A stretch of DNA of 64,000 nucleotides from ZC4RG20 sp963702105 (GCA_963702105.1 OY969712.1:4092001-4156000); one strand, 5' to 3'. Counted from the stretch's first letter, positions 34,084-43,085 are shown. Notes: generated by a model from the letters alone, not told the origin. Numbers and translations are program-made.

Positions 34084-35115
34084 GTGGATCTACAATCGAC
34101 CAAAGCGGCGGCTTCGTACGCGGAGCCGCAGCGCTCGCTGAGCACCGAGGTCCGGCTCAAGCTCTACAAGACGATGCTGGACTGCCGCAACCTCGAGAAG
34201 CGGGCGTACGACCTGTTCATGCAGAACCTCATCAAGGGCACGAGCCATCTCGCGCTCGGCCAGGAGGCCATCGCCTCCGGCTTCGGCGGCGCCATGCGGC
34301 CCGACGACTACACGTTCTGCACCTATCGCGGCCACAACCACACGCTCGTGCGCGGCGTCTCGATGACGAAGATCCTCGGCGAGCTCATGGGCAACTCGTC
34401 GGGCCTCATGCGCGGCAAGGGCGGCTCGATGCACCTCACGAGCGTCGAGCACGGCGCCATGGGCTCGTACGCGATCATCGGCGCGCACATGCCGATCGCG
34501 GCGGGCGCCGCCTGGTCCGCGCAGTACCGCGGCACCGAGCAGGTCGCCGTGTGCTTCTTCGGCGACGGCACGACGAACATCGGCGCGTTCCACGAGGCGC
34601 TGAACCTCGCGGTCGTCTGGAAGCTGCCCGTCGTGTTCGTCTGCGAGAACAACCTCTACATGGAATACACGTCGATCCACGACGTGACGGCCGTCGAGCA
34701 CCCGGCCGCGGACCGCGCGAGCGCCTACGGCCTCGAGCCCGTGCTCATCGACGGCAACGACGTGGACGTCGTCTACCGCACGGCCATGCGGGCGCTCGAG
34801 CAGGCGCGCCGCGGCGGCGGCCCGAGCCTCATCGAGGCCGAGACCTATCGCCACGGCGGCCATTCGCGCGCCGACCCCGGCAAGTACCGGCCGGACGAAG
34901 AGGTCAAGGAATGGCTCGGCAAGGACCCGATCCCGCGCTACCGCGCGAAGCTGCTCCAGGCCGGCATTTCCGAGGACACGCTGAAGAAGCTCGAGCAAGA
35001 ATCGCTGGCCGCCATCGACAAGGCGACCGAGGAGGCGCGCAACGCGCCGCCGCCGGACGTTTCCATCGCCGACATCGACGTTTGGGCCGACGGAGGTGCC
35101 GCATGGCGCAATTGA
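34084..35115 (+). CDS. pdhA: Thiamine-pyrophosphate dehydrogenase E1 component, alpha subunit
   Basis: 343 residues from a GTG. The ThDP-binding GDG...N motif is seen in VCFFGDGTTNIGAFHEAL followed by VCENNLYMEYTS. MRGKGGSMHLTS, TFCTYRGHNHTL, and ETYRHGGHSRADPGKYR carry the phosphorylation-loop-like and His regions usual for this fold. It decarboxylates a 2-oxoacid (pyruvate or branched) or acetoin, with the beta subunit encoded next (13-base overlap) and the E2 after that. The naming pdhA is by family; acoA is equally possible because no E3 or regulator is in view. Confidence 0.9.
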   Translation: MDLQSTKAAASYAEPQRSLSTEVRLKLYKTMLDCRNLEKRAYDLFMQNLIKGTSHLALGQEAIASGFGGAMRPDDYTFCTYRGHNHTLVRGVSMTKILGELMGNSSGLMRGKGGSMHLTSVEHGAMGSYAIIGAHMPIAAGAAWSAQYRGTEQVAVCFFGDGTTNIGAFHEALNLAVVWKLPVVFVCENNLYMEYTSIHDVTAVEHPAADRASAYGLEPVLIDGNDVDVVYRTAMRALEQARRGGGPSLIEAETYRHGGHSRADPGKYRPDEEVKEWLGKDPIPRYRAKLLQAGISEDTLKKLEQESLAAIDKATEEARNAPPPDVSIADIDVWADGGAAWRN

Positions 35116-36080
35116 CGTATCGCGAGGCCGTCGCGGCGGGCATCGCTCAGGAGATGCGCCGCGATCCCAACGTCGTGTTTCTGGGCGAGGACGTCGCCAA
35201 GGCCGGCGGCGTGTTCAAGGCCACGGTCGGGCTCTACGACGAGTTCGGGCCGAATCGCGTGCGCGATACCCCGATCTCGGAGCAGGCCATTCTCGGCGCG
35301 ACCATGGGCGCGGCCATGACGGGCCTGCGTCCAATCGCCGAGATCATGTTCTCGGACTTCTTCGCCGTGTGCTGGGACATCGTCGCGAACCAGATCGCCA
35401 AGACGCGCTACATGACGGACGGGCAATGCAACCTGCCGCTCGTGATCCGGTCCGGCAACGGCGGCGGCTCGCGCTTCGGCGCGCAGCACTCGCAGAGCGT
35501 CGAGAACTGGGCCATGGCGATTCCGGGCCTCAAGGTCGTCGCGCCCGCTTACCCGGGCGACGTCAAAGGCCTGCTCGCGGCCTCGATCCGGGACCCGGAC
35601 CCCGTGCTGTTCTTCGAGCAGAAATCGCTCTACGCAACGAAGGGCGAGGTGCCCGAGGGCGAGCACGTCGTGGATCTCGGCAAGGCCAACGTGCTGCGCC
35701 GCGGCGACGACGTGACGATCGTCGCGCTCGCGCTCATGGTGCCGCGCGCCATGCAGGCCGCGGAAACGCTGCAGAAGGAACACGGCATCTCGGCGACCGT
35801 CATCGACGTGCGCTCGCTCGTGCCGCTCGATACGCGAACGATCCTCGAGGAGGTCGCGAAGACGGGGCGGCTCGTGACCGTGGAGGAGAACCCGCGGCTC
35901 TGCGGCTGGGGCGCAGAGATCGCGTCGATCGTCGCCGACGAGCTGTTCTGGGACCTCGACGGGCCCGTCGTGCGCATCACGACGCCGCACGTGCCCCTTG
36001 CGGCCGCGAACAATCTCGAAGACGCGCAGCTCCCGAATGCCGACAAGATCGTCGCGCGCGTGCGCGAGCTCGTCGATTGA
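35103..36080 (+). CDS. pdhB: Thiamine-pyrophosphate dehydrogenase E1 component, beta subunit
   Basis: 325 residues; ATG at 35103 overlaps the alpha gene. Motifs: VFLGEDVAKAGGVFKAT, RVRDTPISEQAILGATMGAAM (Glu contacting ThDP), RSGNGGGSRFGAQHSQSVENW, PGLKVVAPAYPGDVKGLL and VIDVRSLVPLDTRTI. It forms an alpha2beta2 E1 with its neighbour. A palindromic repeat element separates it from the E2 gene. Confidence 0.92.
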   Translation: MAQLTYREAVAAGIAQEMRRDPNVVFLGEDVAKAGGVFKATVGLYDEFGPNRVRDTPISEQAILGATMGAAMTGLRPIAEIMFSDFFAVCWDIVANQIAKTRYMTDGQCNLPLVIRSGNGGGSRFGAQHSQSVENWAMAIPGLKVVAPAYPGDVKGLLAASIRDPDPVLFFEQKSLYATKGEVPEGEHVVDLGKANVLRRGDDVTIVALALMVPRAMQAAETLQKEHGISATVIDVRSLVPLDTRTILEEVAKTGRLVTVEENPRLCGWGAEIASIVADELFWDLDGPVVRITTPHVPLAAANNLEDAQLPNADKIVARVRELVD

Positions 36081-36081
36081 C

Positions 36082-36169
36082 GAAAAAAGGGGTCAGAGCC
36101 CTTTTTTCGCGGAGTGTATCTAGCGCAACGACAGCAGCGGGAAAAAAGGGCTCTGACCCCTTTTTTTCT
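36082..36169. repeat. Paired GGGGTCAGAGCCC repeat element (REPIN-like), copy G
   Basis: Opposed units enclose about 35 bases. It lies inside a same-strand operon, between the E1 beta and E2 genes, where an efficient terminator would split the complex. Either it is read through or E2 has its own promoter downstream. Confidence 0.8.
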
Positions 36170-36212
36170 CAGCGCCATAACAACAACCGACTTTGGGAGT
36201 GGTAGGACCGCG

Positions 36213-37583
36213 ATGGATGTACTGATGCCGCAGCTCGGCGAGACCGTGACGGAAGGCACCGTCTCCGCCTGGCACAAGCAGGTCGGCGATCGCGTCGAAG
36301 CGGACGAGATCATTCTGGACGTCGAGACGGACAAGGTCTCGATGGAGATTCCGGCCCCCGGCGCGGGCACGCTGACGAGCATCCTCGTCGAGGCCGGCCA
36401 GACCGTCGAGGTCGGGACCGTGCTGGCCGTCGTGCAGGCCGAAGGCGAGGCCGCGGCGCCGGCCCCGCCCCAGGGCCGCGCCGCGAGCGGCCCCGCGACG
36501 GAGACGAACCGCGCGGCCGCCACGACTGCGACCGCCACGACCGCCGCGGCCAGCCGCCCGAACGGCGGCAACGGCCGCAGCCACGACGGCGGCCTGCGCG
36601 CCGCCCGCAGCGAGGGGATGCGCCTCTCGCCCGCCGTGCGGCGTCTCGCCGCCGAGCACGAGCTCGAGCTCAGCGAGATCGAGGGCTCGGGGCGCAACGG
36701 CCGGATCACGCGCCGGGACGTCGTGCGCTTCCTCGAGACGGGTCCGAGTCAAGGGGCCGCCCGCCCCGCCCCGCAGCCCGCGCCGGCGCCGGCGCCCGGC
36801 CGTGCCACGCTCGGCGCGCAGGCTCGCACGGGCCCGGCCGAGCGCTCCGCGCGGCCCGATGCAGGCGACGCCGTGCCGGGCGCGACGGTGCCGTTCAACC
36901 GCATCCGTAAGCTCACGGCCGAGCACATGGTGCGCTCGAAGGCGACGAGCCCGCACGTGCTGCAGGCGGTCGAGGTCGACTTCAGCGGCGTCGACCGCGT
37001 GCGCAAGGCGCTGCGCGAAGCCTGGAAGGGCCGGCGCGGCTATTCGCTGACGTACCTGCCCTTCATCGCCCACGCCGTCTGCGAAGCGCTCGGCGAGTTT
37101 CCGCACGCGAATGCGAGCATCGAAGGCGATTCGCTCGTGCTGCACGAGCACGTGAACCTCGCGATCGCCGTGGACTTGGGGCCCGACGGCCTCGTCGCGC
37201 CCGTCGTCAAATCGGCCGAGCAAATGTCGGTCGCGCAGCTGGCCGACGCGATCCAGAACCTGGCCTCGCGCGCTCGGCAGGGACGCCTCAAGCCCGACGA
37301 TCTCGCGGGCGGCACGTACACGCTTTCGAATTCCGGCACATTCGGCACGTTGATCACGGCGCCGATCATCAATCAGCCGCAGGTCGCGATCCTCTCGACC
37401 GACGGCGTGCGCAAGAAACCCGTCGTCATCGAACATCCCGACGGCGACGCCATCGCGATCCGGCCCATCGGCATCCTGGCTCAGTCGTTCGACCACCGCG
37501 CGATCGACGGAGCCTACTCGGCCGCCTTCCTCGACCGCGTCAGGAAACTGCTCGAGCACAATCAGTGGTCGATCGAGATCTAG
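36213..37583 (+). CDS. pdhC: Dihydrolipoamide acyltransferase (E2) component
   Basis: 456 residues. One lipoyl domain (1-76) carries the lipoylated lysine in ETDKVSMEI. A Pro-Ala-Thr linker and a peripheral-subunit-binding domain (about 130-170, RLSPAVRRLAAEHELELSEIEGSG in part) follow. The catalytic domain to the end has SNSGTFGTLITAPIINQPQ and the active-site HxxxDG in SFDHRAIDG. It transfers the acyl group from E1 to CoA. Lies after E1 alpha and beta, with no E3 (lipoamide dehydrogenase) in the window; E3 may be shared with another complex. Confidence 0.92.
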   Translation: MDVLMPQLGETVTEGTVSAWHKQVGDRVEADEIILDVETDKVSMEIPAPGAGTLTSILVEAGQTVEVGTVLAVVQAEGEAAAPAPPQGRAASGPATETNRAAATTATATTAAASRPNGGNGRSHDGGLRAARSEGMRLSPAVRRLAAEHELELSEIEGSGRNGRITRRDVVRFLETGPSQGAARPAPQPAPAPAPGRATLGAQARTGPAERSARPDAGDAVPGATVPFNRIRKLTAEHMVRSKATSPHVLQAVEVDFSGVDRVRKALREAWKGRRGYSLTYLPFIAHAVCEALGEFPHANASIEGDSLVLHEHVNLAIAVDLGPDGLVAPVVKSAEQMSVAQLADAIQNLASRARQGRLKPDDLAGGTYTLSNSGTFGTLITAPIINQPQVAILSTDGVRKKPVVIEHPDGDAIAIRPIGILAQSFDHRAIDGAYSAAFLDRVRKLLEHNQWSIEI

Positions 37584-38563
37584 GGCCGGCCGGCGCGGCG
37601 CCGGGCGCGGACCCCGGCGCGCGGCGCGGAGGCCACCCCGCGCTCGGCCTCGAGCTCGGCTGGATCGGCGCCGGCGGCCGCATGGGTTTCTCCATGGCCA
37701 AGCGCCTGCTCGAAGCGGGGGCCTCACTGGCCGTCTACAATCGCACGCGCAGCAAGGTCGAGCCGCTCGCCGAGCTCGGCGCCGTCGTCGTCGATTCGCC
37801 GGCCGCGCTCGCCGATCGCGACATCGTCTTCAGCACGGTCTCCGCCTCCGCCGACCTCGTTGCCGTGACGACCGGCGACAGCGGACTACTGACGGCCCGC
37901 GCCGCCCCGCGCCTGCTCGTGGACTGCTCGACCGTCTCCGAGGAGGCCTCGGCGCGCGTGCGCGCGGCCGCCGAGCGCCGCGGCACCGCGATGCTGTCCG
38001 CCCCCGTAAGCGGCAACGCCAAGGTCGTCGCGGCGGGCAAGCTCACGATCGTCGCCTCGGGCCCGCGCGCCGCATTCGACCTCGCCGAGCCGTGTCTCGC
38101 GGCCTTGGGCGCCGGCGCCACCTACGTCGGCGAGGGCGAGCTCGCCCGCATGGTCAAGATCTGCCACAACCTCATGCTCGGCGTCGTCGCGCAGTCGATG
38201 GCCGAAATTACGGTGCTGGCCGAGAAAAGCGGCGTTCCGCGCCACGCGTTCCTTCAGTTCATGAACTCGAGCGTCATGGGCTCGATGTTCACGCGCTACA
38301 AGACGCCGGCCTTCGTGAACCTCGACCTCAAGCCGACGTTCACGCCCGTGCTGCTGCGCAAGGATCTCGACCTCGGCCTCGAGGCCGCGGCCGAGCTCGG
38401 CGTGCCGCTGCCCGTGACGCAGACGGCCCGGGATGCCGTCGATCGTGCCGTGCAGGCCGGGCATACGGACTGCGACTTCGCCGTGCTGCTGCTCGAGGAG
38501 GCCAAGGCGGCAGGGATGACGCTCGAAGCCGAGCACGTCGAGGTCGACGACGGGTTGCATTAG
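37565..38563 (+). CDS. NAD(P)-binding beta-hydroxyacid dehydrogenase (3-hydroxyisobutyrate dehydrogenase family), start uncertain
   Basis: Open from GTG at 37565, inside the E2 gene, to a TAG at 38561-38563; the conserved part begins at LELGWIGAGGRMG about 30 residues in, where no ATG, GTG or TTG exists. Motifs: GWIGAGGRMGFSMA (one Gly more than the family's GxGxxG), DCSTVSEEASARV, APVSGNAKVVAAGKLTIV, and VKICHNLMLGVVAQSMAE, which contains the catalytic Lys. The overlapping start could permit coupling to E2. It may reduce a semialdehyde or hydroxyacid; 3-hydroxyisobutyrate and sulfolactaldehyde-type reductases share this fold. Confidence 0.82.
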   Translation: MVDRDLGPAGAAPGADPGARRGGHPALGLELGWIGAGGRMGFSMAKRLLEAGASLAVYNRTRSKVEPLAELGAVVVDSPAALADRDIVFSTVSASADLVAVTTGDSGLLTARAAPRLLVDCSTVSEEASARVRAAAERRGTAMLSAPVSGNAKVVAAGKLTIVASGPRAAFDLAEPCLAALGAGATYVGEGELARMVKICHNLMLGVVAQSMAEITVLAEKSGVPRHAFLQFMNSSVMGSMFTRYKTPAFVNLDLKPTFTPVLLRKDLDLGLEAAAELGVPLPVTQTARDAVDRAVQAGHTDCDFAVLLLEEAKAAGMTLEAEHVEVDDGLH

Positions 38564-38956
38564 GGACGACGGGTTGCACTAGGCTAGGGTCATCAGGCGC
38601 TCTTAAGACGCTCGTTCGGTGCGTGGGCGGAGGTTCGCGCAGCCGGGCGTTGTCGGGAACGCCGTGAATCCTTCCCTGGAGGGTCCGTGCGCGCCTCCTA
38701 AGGACCCTGCCGATCGGTTATCGCGGCATGTGACCATGTGACCCTGGCGGCATAACCGCTGCTCTCGGCAACCGTTACCGAACGAACTGCCCCTTGCGTC
38801 CGATCGCTACGTGAACTCTGCCGCGATGATTCGCGATTGCGGCCACTCCCCTGGAGCGTCTTCGGAGGACTGCCCGGCGAGCAGGGTCTGGGGCGGGGTT
38901 TGCGATCGCAAACGCCGCCCCAGACTTACGCGCCCCGCTCGCTCGGAGCGCGAGCC
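38564..38956. other. Intergenic region between convergent genes with a 19-bp tandem duplication
   Basis: About 390 bases with no convincing gene. A 19-base unit is tandemly duplicated at 38546-38564 and 38565-38583 and repeats the stop codon region of the preceding gene. A TGTGACC pair lies near 38731-38743. Otherwise no recognised signal. Confidence 0.5.
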
Positions 38957-40345
38957 CTACGCCCAGATCTCCTCGTCCGTCGGCACCTTCTTGTGCTCGA
39001 TGACCTTGCCGATCCGCGACACGTTCATGAGGTGCTTGTAGTCCAGGTTCTCCGAGATCGAGTTCCCGCCCCACGAGCCGCAGCCGAGCGTCGTCGTCGG
39101 CGCGAAGCCGTTCGTCAGGGAGCCGCCCGCCGTGAGCGAGCTCGGCTGGTTCACGACGAGGCGGCTGACCGGCAGCGCGACGCCGGCCGTGCGGATGTGT
39201 GCGTCGTTATGAGAGTGCAGCGCAGCCGAGTGGCCCGCGCCTTCGAGCAGGAGATTGGCCTTGGCCTTCTCGACGGCCTCGTCGAACGTCTTGTAAGGCA
39301 GGATCGCGACGACCGGACAAAGCTTTTCCTTCGCCAGCACGTCCGCCTCGCCCGCGCCGCGGGCGGGCAGGAGAATCAGCCGCACGGCCGTCGGGATCTC
39401 GATGCCGGCCATGGCCGCGACCTCGTGCGCGGGCCGGCCGACGACGTGCTTGTTCAGACGGCCTTCGGGAAACACGACGTCGCGCAGCTTCTGGATCTGC
39501 GTCTCGTCGGTCGTGTACCAGACCTTGCCGGAATCCGTGAAGAGCTTGACGGTCTGCTCGAAGTGCTCCTCCGGCGTCAGCACGAATTGCTCGTGCGAGC
39601 AAATGATGCCGTTGTCGAAGGCGGCGCCCGCGATGATCTTGCCGACCGCATCCTTGAGGTCGGCGTCGCGGTCGATGATGACCGGCACGTTGCCCGCGCC
39701 GACGCCGAAGGAGGGCTTGCCGGAGGAGTACGCCGACTTGACCATGGCGCCGCCGCCCGTCGCGACGACAACGTCGACCGAGCGCATGAGCTCCTGCGTC
39801 TTCTCGACCGAGCCGTTACGCACGACCTGGATCAGATCTTCGGGCCCGCCGTGCGCCTTGACGATCTTCATGAACGCGTCGGTCAGATACTCGGTGCACT
39901 TCTGCGCCTTCGGATGCGGCGCGAAGATCACGGCGTTGCCGGCCTTGAGCGCGAACATGCCGTTGCACATCGGCGTCACGATCGGGTTGGTTACGGGGGT
40001 CACGGCGCCGACGACGCCCATGGGCTTGGCGACGAGCACGAGGTTGGTGTCGGCCTCCTCGCCGATGACGCCGCGCGACTTCTTGTCCTTGAGGTTGTTC
40101 CAGATGACGCGCGCCTTGCCCTTGTTCTTCAGGACCTTGTCGTCGTAGTCGCCGATGCCCGTCTCGTCGACGGCCATGCGCGCGAGCTTCTCGGCGTTGT
40201 CGTAGACGTACTTGCCGATGTCGCGGACGATCGCGTCCACCTGTTCCTGGGAGAACGTCTCGAAGACGGTCTGCGCGGCGCGGGCCTTGGCAACCAGTTC
40301 CTGGATCTCGGTATCGCCCGTAACGGCGCGTTCCGGCATGCTCAT
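38957..40345 (-). CDS. CoA-acylating aldehyde dehydrogenase (acetaldehyde/sulfoacetaldehyde dehydrogenase-like)
   Basis: 462 residues from ATG at 40345 (GAGGGA upstream). Class of AdhE-N/EutE/SauS enzymes. The catalytic cysteine is in FDNGIICSHEQFVL, cofactor contacts are VGAVTPVTNPIVTPMC and VVVATGGGAMVKSAYSSGKPSFGVGAGNVPV, and LTNGFAPTTTLGCGSWGGNS is a C-terminal signature. It would convert an aldehyde, CoA and NAD(P) to the acyl-CoA. Convergent with the dehydrogenase and E1/E2 genes, so a joint role is not certain. Length matches sulfoacetaldehyde dehydrogenase as well as acetaldehyde dehydrogenase. Confidence 0.87.
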   Translation of the reverse strand: MSMPERAVTGDTEIQELVAKARAAQTVFETFSQEQVDAIVRDIGKYVYDNAEKLARMAVDETGIGDYDDKVLKNKGKARVIWNNLKDKKSRGVIGEEADTNLVLVAKPMGVVGAVTPVTNPIVTPMCNGMFALKAGNAVIFAPHPKAQKCTEYLTDAFMKIVKAHGGPEDLIQVVRNGSVEKTQELMRSVDVVVATGGGAMVKSAYSSGKPSFGVGAGNVPVIIDRDADLKDAVGKIIAGAAFDNGIICSHEQFVLTPEEHFEQTVKLFTDSGKVWYTTDETQIQKLRDVVFPEGRLNKHVVGRPAHEVAAMAGIEIPTAVRLILLPARGAGEADVLAKEKLCPVVAILPYKTFDEAVEKAKANLLLEGAGHSAALHSHNDAHIRTAGVALPVSRLVVNQPSSLTAGGSLTNGFAPTTTLGCGSWGGNSISENLDYKHLMNVSRIGKVIEHKKVPTDEEIWA

Positions 40346-40451
40346 GGCAATTCCCTCGTCCAATGGATTTGGCCCGGAATTATACCGCCGGCAGGCGCGT
40401 GCCGCAGAAGGGCGTGCTAGACTCCTGCGCGTCTCGCGTTGGGGAGGCGCG

Positions 40452-41553
40452 ATGAGTCCGATGCGGAGGTTGGCCGCACTGGTCGCAATGCACGCGGTCG
40501 CGGCCGCGGCTCCGCAAGCCGCCGCGGCCGCCGGTCGGGCAGCCGATTCGGCCGATCGCGCCGCCGCGGCCGCCGCCGCGGCAACCCCCGAAGCGCCGCC
40601 GGCTTCTCGCCCTTCGCCCAGGCACGCCGGGGCCACGGACTCGCATCATGGGTCCGCGGCCACGCACCACGCGCTCTCGGCGTCCCGCCATGCGCGCTCG
40701 GCCTCCGAACGTGATCCCGGGCTGCGCTCGAGCTCGGCGCTCGTGCTCGAACGTCACGCACGCAAAGGTGCTCTACGCCCGGAAGCCGGATGAGCCCCGG
40801 CCCATCGCTTCGATCACCAAGCTCATGACGGCTCTCGTCGTCACCGACGCCGGCTTGCCGCTCGACGAACCGCTCCAGATCACGGCCGAGGACCGCGCGC
40901 ACAGCCGCGGCGTCTACTCCCGCCTACCCGTCGGCGCGAGACTCACGCGCGGTCAGCTGCTCCACGTGGCGCTCATGTCCTCGGAAAACCGGGCGGCGCT
41001 TGCGCTCGGCCGCAGCTATCCGGGCGGCTTGCCCGCTTTCGTGCGCGCCATGAATGCCAAGGCCCGAGCCCTCGGCATGACCAGTACGCATTTCGTCGAT
41101 CCTGCGGGGCTCTCGAGCGCGAACGTCTCGAGCCCCAGGGACCTCGCCCGGCTCGTCGCCGCGGCGGCCGCTCAGCCCGTCATCCGGAGAGACTCCACGG
41201 ATCACCTTCACGCCGTGAAGGTCGGCCGGCAGCTGCTCGAGTACCGGAACACGAATACGCTGGTCGCGAAGCCCGACTGGGACATCGTCGTCCAGAAGAC
41301 GGGCTACATCGCGGAGGCGGGCCGTTGCCTCGTGATGCAGGCGGTTATCGATGGGCGGGCCGTCGTCATGGTCCTGCTGAATTCCTTCGGCAAGTACACG
41401 CGCGAAGCCGACGCCCGCCGCGTGCGCAAATGGATGGCGCAAGCCGGCGTCGCGGGCACGAGCGCAGTCGCGGGCACGAGCGCAGTCGCGGGCGCGAGCG
41501 CGGTCGCGGGCGCATCCGCGGTCGCGGCGGCCCAGCTAGGCCCACCGAAGTAG
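40452..41553 (+). CDS. pbpG: D-alanyl-D-alanine endopeptidase, PBP7-like, frameshifted near codon 100
   Basis: ATG at 40452 (GGGGAGGCGCG upstream) gives a signal peptide and an Ala-rich linker to LRSSSALVLE. The frame then fails; skipping one base near T40754 yields ERTHAKVLYARKPDEP and the remaining gene without loss. Catalytic motifs are intact: SITKLM (SxxK), MSSEN (SxN) and VQKTGYI (KTG). This peptidase cleaves peptidoglycan cross-links in the periplasm. The end has four 18-base repeats (AVAGTS units). Without the correction the protein would be truncated before its active site, so it is either a pseudogene or a sequence error. Confidence 0.85.
41449..41520. repeat. 18-bp tandem repeat, four units, at the 3' end of the PBP7-like gene
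   Basis: Units starting GTCGCGGGC encode repeated VAGTSA/VAGASA; frame-neutral length. Confidence 0.8.
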
Positions 41554-41568
41554 ATATCGAAGGAGGGA

Positions 41569-41600
41569 TGGCGCGCCTAGAAGGACAAAGTTCGAACTCC
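41569..41600. repeat. tRNA-end-like direct repeat, copy 1 (putative att remnant)
   Basis: 28 of 32 bases match copy 2 at 43054 without gaps. The start (TGGCGCGCC) and TTCGAACTC resemble the T-arm and acceptor of the tRNA-Arg at 55147, though about 5 extra bases (ACAAAG area) separate them. Confidence 0.55.
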
Positions 41601-41797
41601 TTACTCGAAACCCTGCTGACGTGGAGCGGCTGCCTGTCCCCATCGGCTACGACCGGATATCAGTTCCAGGCTTGACTTCGGGGTTAGCTTTCCTGGCAAC
41701 CCAGTTCTGGATCGCAGCCCGAAGACTCCCAATTCACAAGTCTGTTATTTCCAATTGTCATGCCAACCAGTCCCAATCATCATGGAATCGGCACGGC

Positions 41798-43018
41798 ATG
41801 TACGAGCGCTTCGTGGAGCATCCGGCGGAGGAAGCCCTTGCAGACACTCCGGTCGTCCTGATCGTCGGCCCGCGCCGGGCTGGCAAGACCACGCTTGTCC
41901 GAAAGATGGACGACGCGGGCCGCACCTATATCACTCTCGATGATCAGACAGTCCTCGACGCCGCACTGTCCGATCCAGCCGGTTTCATCCGTGGTCTGGA
42001 CCGGGCCACTATCGACGAAATCCAGCGCGCGCCCGACCTGCTGCTGGCGATCAAACGGTCGGTGGACGAGGACTATCGCCCCGGCCGCTTCCTGCTGACC
42101 GGCTCTGCCAATGTGCTCACCTTGCCGCGGGTCGCCGACAGCCTGGCCGGCCGCATGGAAACTCTGCGATTGTTGCCCCTGGCTCGGGCCGAAGTAGCTG
42201 GCAAGGCGCCAACCTTTCTGGATCGCCCGTTCGCCGAAAGGCTGCAAGGCGACAGGAAGGCGATCGTCGGCGATGAGCTCGTGCGGCTCGTCCTGCTCGG
42301 CGGCTTCCCCGAAGCGCTCGACCGCGAGAGCGAGCGCCGAAGGCAAGATTGGGCACGATCGTATCTGACGTCGGTCTTGACTCGCGATCTCAGAGACATC
42401 GCAGACATCGAAAAGCTGACCGAGCTACCGAAATTCGTCCGTTTCCTGGCAGAGCACTCCGGGCGCCTGATCAACTATTCACAGTTCGGCGGCAGCATCG
42501 ATGTCAGCCACAAGACCGCACAGCGCTACGTTGCGCTTCTGGAGCAGGTCTTACTCGTCTCGACCTTGCAACCCTGGTATACGAATAGACTGAAACGGAT
42601 CGCTAAGACGCCGAAGCTACATTTCCTCGATTCCGGCCTGCTGGCAACGGCGCGCGGATTGAGCTTCGAGCGCGTGAAGGGCGATCGTGACGTATTGGGC
42701 AAGCTTCTCGAAAGCTTTGTCTTATCCGAGGTCATGAAGCTCATGACGGCATCGGACTTGCGGTTGACGCCGTACCACTTCCGCGACCAGCAGATGCATG
42801 AGGTCGACATCGTGCTCGAGCGCGATGACGGCATGATCGTGGGCATAGAAGTCAGGGCGTCGGCGACGGTGAAATCCAGCGACTTCTCCGGCCTGCGCAC
42901 TCTGGCCGAAACATGCAAGACCAAGTTCGCCTACGGCGTCGTGCTCTATGACAGTACCGATCTCGTCCCCTTCGGCGACAGGTTGGCCGCGGTTCCCTTG
43001 TCTTCCTTGTGGGGCTGA
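41798..43018 (+). CDS. AAA ATPase with C-terminal DUF4143 domain
   Basis: 406 residues from ATG at 41798. Walker A GPRRAGKTTL at residues 24-33, a Walker-B-like TIDEIQRAPDLL near 66-77, sensor-like LLTGSAN, then GGFPEAL. The DUF4143 domain (about 200-330; PKFVRFLAEHSGRLINYSQ) is followed by a nuclease-like tail with HEVDIVLERDDG and VGIEVRASAT (D...ExK-like, with Glu-Val in place of Lys). This family is common in mobile and accessory regions; its biochemical role is not settled. It is bracketed by the two 32-base direct repeats, so it may be a separate transposed unit. Confidence 0.87.
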   Translation: MYERFVEHPAEEALADTPVVLIVGPRRAGKTTLVRKMDDAGRTYITLDDQTVLDAALSDPAGFIRGLDRATIDEIQRAPDLLLAIKRSVDEDYRPGRFLLTGSANVLTLPRVADSLAGRMETLRLLPLARAEVAGKAPTFLDRPFAERLQGDRKAIVGDELVRLVLLGGFPEALDRESERRRQDWARSYLTSVLTRDLRDIADIEKLTELPKFVRFLAEHSGRLINYSQFGGSIDVSHKTAQRYVALLEQVLLVSTLQPWYTNRLKRIAKTPKLHFLDSGLLATARGLSFERVKGDRDVLGKLLESFVLSEVMKLMTASDLRLTPYHFRDQQMHEVDIVLERDDGMIVGIEVRASATVKSSDFSGLRTLAETCKTKFAYGVVLYDSTDLVPFGDRLAAVPLSSLWG

Positions 43019-43053
43019 ATACGTTCGTGGACCGGGTTGGACTTCAATGGAAT

Positions 43054-43085
43054 TGGCGCGCCCGGGAGGACAAAGTTCGAACTCT
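43054..43085. repeat. tRNA-end-like direct repeat, copy 2 (putative att remnant)
   Basis: Its first 12 bases (TGGCGCGCCCGG) are identical to the 3' end of the tRNA-Arg gene on the same strand orientation. It lies just after the DUF4143 gene and before the nuclease operon. Confidence 0.55.
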
